Shown in pieces: positions 58,601 to 64,000 of a DNA stretch of 64,000 nt. Source of the DNA: Spizellomyces punctatus DAOM BR117 (lineage: Eukaryota > Chytridiomycota > Chytridiomycetes > Spizellomycetales > Spizellomycetaceae); contig NW_015971538.1 in NCBI RefSeq assembly GCF_000182565.1, positions 1,357,447 to 1,421,446 of the forward strand, given 5' to 3'. A model generated the notes under the pieces. That model saw only the letters and a list, made by a program, of their open reading frames with translations. It was not told where the DNA came from and made no database searches. A program made the translations under genes and the position numbers. Position 1 is the first letter of the stretch, and each line of letters opens with the position of its first letter.

Positions 58601-61600
58601 GTATACATTCCCGAGTTGGATCGCGCATTTCGTAAAGGTGCCGGATTTCGCGTCTTTGCGGCACAGAATCCACAGGGACAAGGTGGCGGTCGTAAAGGGC
58701 TACCACGCTCATTTCTCAACCGCTTCACCAGCGTATACGTGGACGCGTTGACCGAAGCCGATGTGTTGACAATTGTGGGCAGTGTGTACAAAGGTGTTGA
58801 TCAATCTGTTTTGCACAAGATGGTACGATTTAACGAACGAATGAAGGAAGAAACCATGGTGAATATGCGCTTTGGTTTGCGTGGAGCACCGTGGGAATTC
58901 AATTTGCGTGATGTCGGCAGATGGGTTGAGCTTGTAAAGAGTCATAATGGCGGGGATCCGAGTGCTTTCGTCGAGATGATGTATGCTCAACGAATGAGAA
59001 CCCCGGCCGATCGTGAGGTGGTGTGGAGTTTGTTCGAGGAGACGTTTGGTGAATCTTTTGAGAAGAGAAGACGGAGGCCTGTTTGGAGGGTCACACCCAA
59101 AGAGGTTTTGATTGGCTCCGCATCGGTTCAGCGGAAGTCAAACCGGTCTGGACCTAACACGCATGCGTCGGTTCCTATTGATCACCTTCATATTCTTCCA
59201 TCAACCCTTCCAGTTCTGGAAACTCTCCTGAAGTGTGTAGAAATGGGATATATGCCAATCTTAACAGGTCCAGGGGGATCTGGAAAAACCAGCTTGGTCA
59301 GGCTTCTGGCTGGCATGTGTGGGGTGACTCTAAGAGAATTCAGTTTGAATCCTGGAGTTGACGCTGTGGAGCTTCTTGGGGGTTTCGAACAGGCCGATGT
59401 GGTGCGGAGACGGAAGGCACTTCTGGAAGGAGTGGGTCGGATCGTTGAGGGGGTTGTCCGGGAGCTGTGCTGTCATGGCGGAGATGATCTGAGAACCGCT
59501 GACCAAACGATGAGGGAGTGGGACGCTATTCGTCCGACTGTCGACAAGGGGGAATTAGATTTTCTCAGTCGATTCGTCACAGATCTAGAACGTTTGGCGG
59601 GAAGAATTGAGTTTGATCCTCTAGGGAGATCTCTGCCAACCTTCGATCACATACGTACATTGATCAATCTATATGCCGAGGCCCTTGTCAAAGGGACACA
59701 TGGTACCTTTGAATGGATTGATGGAACGATTATCCGCGCGATGGAAGAAGGGCATTGGATACTTCTTGACAATGTGAATCTATGTCCGTCATCCGTACTT
59801 GATCGTCTCAACCCCTTGTTAGAGTCTGGGGGCGTTCTGACCGTTACTGAACGGGGTGTCGATGCTAACGGTCACATCCGGACGGTTCGGGTCCGAGATG
59901 GGTTTAGAATTTTTATGGCACTCGATGAACGATTTGGTGAGGTTTCGCGCGCAATGCGTAATCGTGGTGTAGAAGTGTTTGTTGAGGCGATCGCAGATGT
60001 TGAAAAGGCGTCCGGGTTGCCAGGAAACGCTGCCCGTGCTTTTGAAGGCGGTACTATGCGGAAGGTGAGGATGTGCGGGAGGATGATTATCGAGAGATTA
60101 CAACGAGGCATCGCCGTCAATGAAGCGATAGGAAAGGCAGTTGATGACGTGTTCGATGTGGAGGATGCCGATGGGGTATCAGGTGTTGTGGACAGAATAA
60201 ACGATATCATCAATTCCGAAAAGAGGCTTCTCGATAAGTTTTCGGCGCCTTGTTTGTTCCCTCACTTCCTTTCCGGGCGGGTTGTGATCGAGCAATCAGG
60301 ATTGTCTCGGGTCGCTATAGACGGCTCCTATCTGCTGTATGTGCTTCTGAGCCCGCTTGATATGCCAAACCGAGCGAACCTCCTGTCTGCGGCAGCCAAA
60401 ATCTTCATGGAAGGTCTGGATTGTCGAGAAGCGGACGTGGTATTGCGGCGGATTTGGAGTGGGTACGTCTTAAGGAGATTTATCCGAGACGATGACACGG
60501 AGAGCCGAATTATTATGGAGATGGTCCTGAATGTGCTGGACGGGCCAGATTGTGAAACGATGGAGGCACGTCGGCAGGTTATTTCCGATGAAGTGACTGG
60601 CTTGCCGTTGGATTTGAGGCCCATCGAAGGACGCATTGGGGAAATTTTGAGGACACAGGAGGGATGGCCTGCCTATGTTCGGAGAATGCATTTGTGGGAC
60701 TTGAGACGAAGGATTACGGTCTCTCAGCTTATTCAAGAGAGGAAAGGCACTGGAGATCAGAGGGGGATATTAGACAAGTCACGACTATTCGCGAATTTTA
60801 GGATTGGTGAGTCGGAACTGGGCCATTCCTCTGTAGGCCTGTTTTGGCCGTTAATGGAGGCTGTCAGGCACGCCATTTTACGCTGGATCGACTGTGAGGC
60901 TGACTGGGTTGCTGAGAATCCTGAAGTGGTTCACGCTGTCCTTGATCAGCGTGATTGTCTTTGGCGCGTTCTACAGCATTCTGAACTGTTATTTGATGAA
61001 ATTATTGTGGCGTCACGTCGGTTGCGCAAGACTCTGGATCGTTGTGTTCGATATTCAACCGGCGTCGACGAGGACACGCACCGGGTGAGGGCCTTGATCG
61101 GACGGGTTCGAGAAGAAATCGAAAGAGACGGTGTCGATGGATCTGCAATATTGTGGAGAGATGGCGGAATCACGATCCTTAAGCGACAAGAACTTGTGGA
61201 TGTCAGTAAAGCATTTGGAGATGTAAATAATGCTCTAGATGTTTGGCGGTCAAACGCGGTATGGGGTGGATTGGGACACCCTGGAGTGGTTATTGACGAA
61301 GACGTTAGAAGGGCTATAGTGGAAGGTGTTTCCACATTGTATTACCTCAATGAAGGGGACTATGACAATGACCTGGTTCAGGTGCTTCGTGAAGTCCCCA
61401 TTCGGCTTGCCAAAAAGGTCGACAGTTACGTGGAAAGACTAAACAATGACTTGAAAGCTATCGAGGAAGGGAAGACAATAGAAGGGGCATCATTGGTCGA
61501 AAGAAATGCACGGGTACCCATGGAAGTACTGGAGCATGTCAGGGAGAGATTTGTAAATGTTGGGTTGTGGGCATTGTGGGATGCCGCAGGACTCAGCAGA

Positions 61601-64000
61601 GAGATGCCACTTTTGAAGAGGTTGGGTCAATTTGTTGGCGACGGGTTGAATGAGGTATGTTCGTCCACTCTGGCAAGCGCACAATAGGTATTGATTTGGC
61701 ACTGTTTTGGTGATATAGGCTGCGTTGAATACTCTTATGGCCGATCTTCAGTCGCACCACACAATTATGATGTCGCAAACGTCGCGTCCACCACTTGATC
61801 TCGAGCCCTTCCAACGACTCATCTGGGTGTGCGATCAATCTGCTACCCCGCACGCGTTGACGTCGGAACAGCTGAATGCGTTTGTCGATGTTATTGTCCA
61901 GGACGCCATGTATAGGTGGCATCGATCGCTTTGGGCAAATGCATCGGCATTTTGGACCGAAGCCCTGGAAATTGACCCTCGGGCTGGTTCTGTTTTCGAT
62001 AATGCCGAGTTAGACATAGTATCAGGGAACGTCATTCCGCAAGCGCCTGACCATAAATATGCGGGACCGATTGTTTTAGAACGTGGCATTGAGAGCCGAT
62101 TATTGCTGAGATCTCTTGGGGATATCGGTGCAGTTCCTGTGTACGGATACGTTGGGAAGACTCACCAAGTTGAGGGCCTACTGGACTACATAATGTCAAC
62201 GGCTAAGGAGGACAAGAGTGACATCGCTAAAGACGACTTGGGGCTCTTAGGCTCAGTGATCTTAAAGGTAACGTTCTGCGCGTGGCAGCCGTATGAATAA
62301 GCTGTTGAATACTTTCTTCTTGCAGTTTTTAGAAAACCATCGAAAGGCTTTTGATGAAGTAGTTCACCTGGAAATGATGAGAACCGCGCGTGATCTTGCG
62401 GACATGTCTTCGGGCGTAAATCGAACTGAAAATGTGATGGACATTGTTAACGAAATTACTGTTCGTTTAGACGATGCAAAACTGGATGCTGTGAGACGCA
62501 ACTTACAGAAGTATCTGAAGCCATGTTTGTACGCCATGGGCGAGGCAATTCTTTCCAGTGGAAGTTCGACAGGATCACGCGGTAGAGCATGGATGTTCTA
62601 CTCACTCGCTTTCCTTCGAGCGTATTTGCCAGAAGTCCCCATTGATCCCGCCGCAGGGCCTGCTGTTAAGATTAAATTCATGGAGGAAGAAGCTTCCATT
62701 CTTCGTGCCGAGGTTCATGTCAGATCCGAAATGGAACGTCTGATGACGGGAAACGAAGATAATGATATGGTGCATAGCTTACTGGAGCGTTTGAAGACAT
62801 GCCAACTCAAGAGCAAGAAATGGGCCGGACGCGTTGCACTTCGGCCAGAACGATCACAGATGGCTGACATCATGAATGACCTCCGTCAACTCGGTACTCA
62901 TCTCCTCAGTGATGTCGCTGTCGAATCGTTGCTTGCCGAGTTAAAAGCGAATCAGAGGAGAGATATGACGGTAGCCAAGGAAGCGCATCTCCAGAATACG
63001 TTGTCGTCCTTGGTTGAGCGATTGGAAACGAAGTATGGGGCATACCGAGATATATTGCAACCAGTCTATCTTGCGGTGTACCAGTTCAAGTACGGATTGA
63101 GGTTGTTGACTGAGCAAACCAGAATTAATGAAATTGCGGATGAAGACGGTGTCGGGCGCGTGTTATCGTTAGCTTTAAGATTCATTGACGACGGTAAAGT
63201 CGATACCGCCGAGACGATGATACCGCTGCTGAAGCGCATCACGAGCCAGAAGGATGAAGTCAACGGCATGGATCTTTCAAGCGTAGGAATAAAGATGATT
63301 ATGAGTTTCGTTCGACGGGCCCAAGCAGTGTTACGAGTGCGCGCCGGGTCTAGGTCGGATAGTCTTGGGCATTTGCATTTGCTGTTCGGGGAGCTGGTTG
63401 ATGCGTGGTCGGTGGCAGAACAGGAACGATTAGATAAGGAGCAAGCTGAGGGGGATTTGTACAAATATAGAGAGCGGAAGCACGATTTGGCCACGGAGGA
63501 GGAGATTGAGGAAGCGCAATTCACTGAGCGGTTCCCGGATTTCTATGGAGAGTTTAGGGATGTCTTTGAATTGCCTGATGGCGGTAAAGATCCTGATCAG
63601 AAGCCTTTGGGGGAGAAGAAGCACGCGAACGACTTCAGGTTGGATAGTAAGGTGGCCCAAGAAGTCCGGTTGTTGCATAAGGATGTCGTCATGTCATGGA
63701 CCGCCACTTCCCACAGAGGTGAATCCTTCGAGGAGGCGTGGAAATCGGCTTTCATGCAGTCTTACGCAAGTGCTAGCGATCTGACTCGGCTCAGCAATTT
63801 GTTTCCTTCCCGAACGTTGGATAAAACGGGGCGAGCGGGACATTTCTTCGTCGCCACGGCACAGTTGGAAACCTTGACTTCCACAATTAGCAAGGAAGAT
63901 GACGATTTGGCGCCAAATGGTCCTCGATATGACTTTTACAGGGATGCAAATATCCCTGAAGCTCGCCAAGTCCATGCTGTGCTTTTGAGATTTGACCAAC
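52620..64000 (+). CDS. MDN1: Midasin, AAA ATPase of 60S ribosome assembly (5' part, runs off the window)
   Basis: Giant dynein-like ATPase (yeast Rea1, 4,910 residues) that pulls the assembly factors Rsa4 and Ytm1 off pre-60S particles. Exons 52620-53225, 53298-56345, 56411-61654, 61719-62267 and 62326-64000 join in phase and give about 3,708 residues before the window ends. The start at 52620 is the first ATG in frame. Six Walker A motifs are present: GAPGVGKTS (residue about 381), GETGTGKTT (718), GPTSAGKTS (1161), GDTGAGKTT (1465), GSPGVGKTS (1855) and GPGGSGKTS (2171). Walker B-type segments include WVLLDEINLATPETL, WLILDELNLAPSDVL, FLLDEISLADDSVL, WVLLDELNLASQQVL and WILLDNVNLCPSSVL. The linker follows, alpha-helical and weakly conserved. 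The acidic D/E-rich region and the C-terminal MIDAS domain would lie beyond 64000. Confidence 0.96.

Noticed and set aside
1-64000. tRNA, rRNA and CRISPR features
   Set aside because: I looked for B-box-like GTTCGA contexts and for regular spaced repeats and found no stem-consistent tRNA and no CRISPR-like array. The organism is a eukaryote, so CRISPR is not expected.

Overview
This 64 kb window is nuclear DNA from an early-diverging, probably zoosporic (chytrid-type) fungus. The genes are split by many short GT-AG introns (about 45-160 nt). The content mixes fungal-only families (DUF4246, SigF-like NTF2 protein, heme-thiolate peroxidase) with genes usually lost from non-flagellated fungi: a Jouberin/AHI1 homologue of the ciliary transition zone, a RAB3GAP2-like protein and a class A (rhodopsin-like) seven-helix receptor. 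The exact genus cannot be read from the sequence alone.

Layout. 0-8 kb: ribosomal protein genes RPS28 and RPS14, both with an intron directly after the start codon, flank a membrane-anchored alpha/beta hydrolase; a PrxQ/Dot5-type peroxiredoxin and two unrecognised small genes follow. 9-17 kb: a gene-poor stretch with a DUF4246 gene, a small uncertain gene and a large modular single-pass membrane protein built from repeated cadherin-like modules, whose introns are all phase 2 and sit at module borders. 18-27 kb: a dense block of Jouberin (with a tandemly repeated RS-like N-terminus), a YchF/OLA1 GTPase with a possible mitochondrial presequence, the Hsp90 co-chaperone CDC37 and an NTF2-like protein. 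27-31 kb: a repeat-rich island (foldback element, 135-144 bp tandem repeats, microsatellites) that carries a secreted heme-thiolate peroxidase; a second foldback copy lies in its intron. 31-40 kb: ATP-type PEP carboxykinase, a short RAB3GAP2-like protein and a tricalbin/extended synaptotagmin with about six C2 domains. 40-42.5 kb: no confident gene. 42.5-64 kb: a CSL (CBF1/Su(H)/LAG-1) transcription factor, an F-box/WD40 protein, the class A receptor, a small membrane protein, and the 5' three quarters of the midasin gene MDN1, which runs off the right edge.

The genes do not form a pathway cluster. They are a normal eukaryotic mix covering ribosome composition and assembly (RPS28, RPS14, MDN1), chaperoning (CDC37), gluconeogenesis (PEPCK), membrane contact and traffic (tricalbin, RAB3GAP2-like), cilium (AHI1), sensing (receptor) and transcription (CSL). 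Exon borders were worked out by hand from splice consensus, reading phase and family similarity. No search was run.
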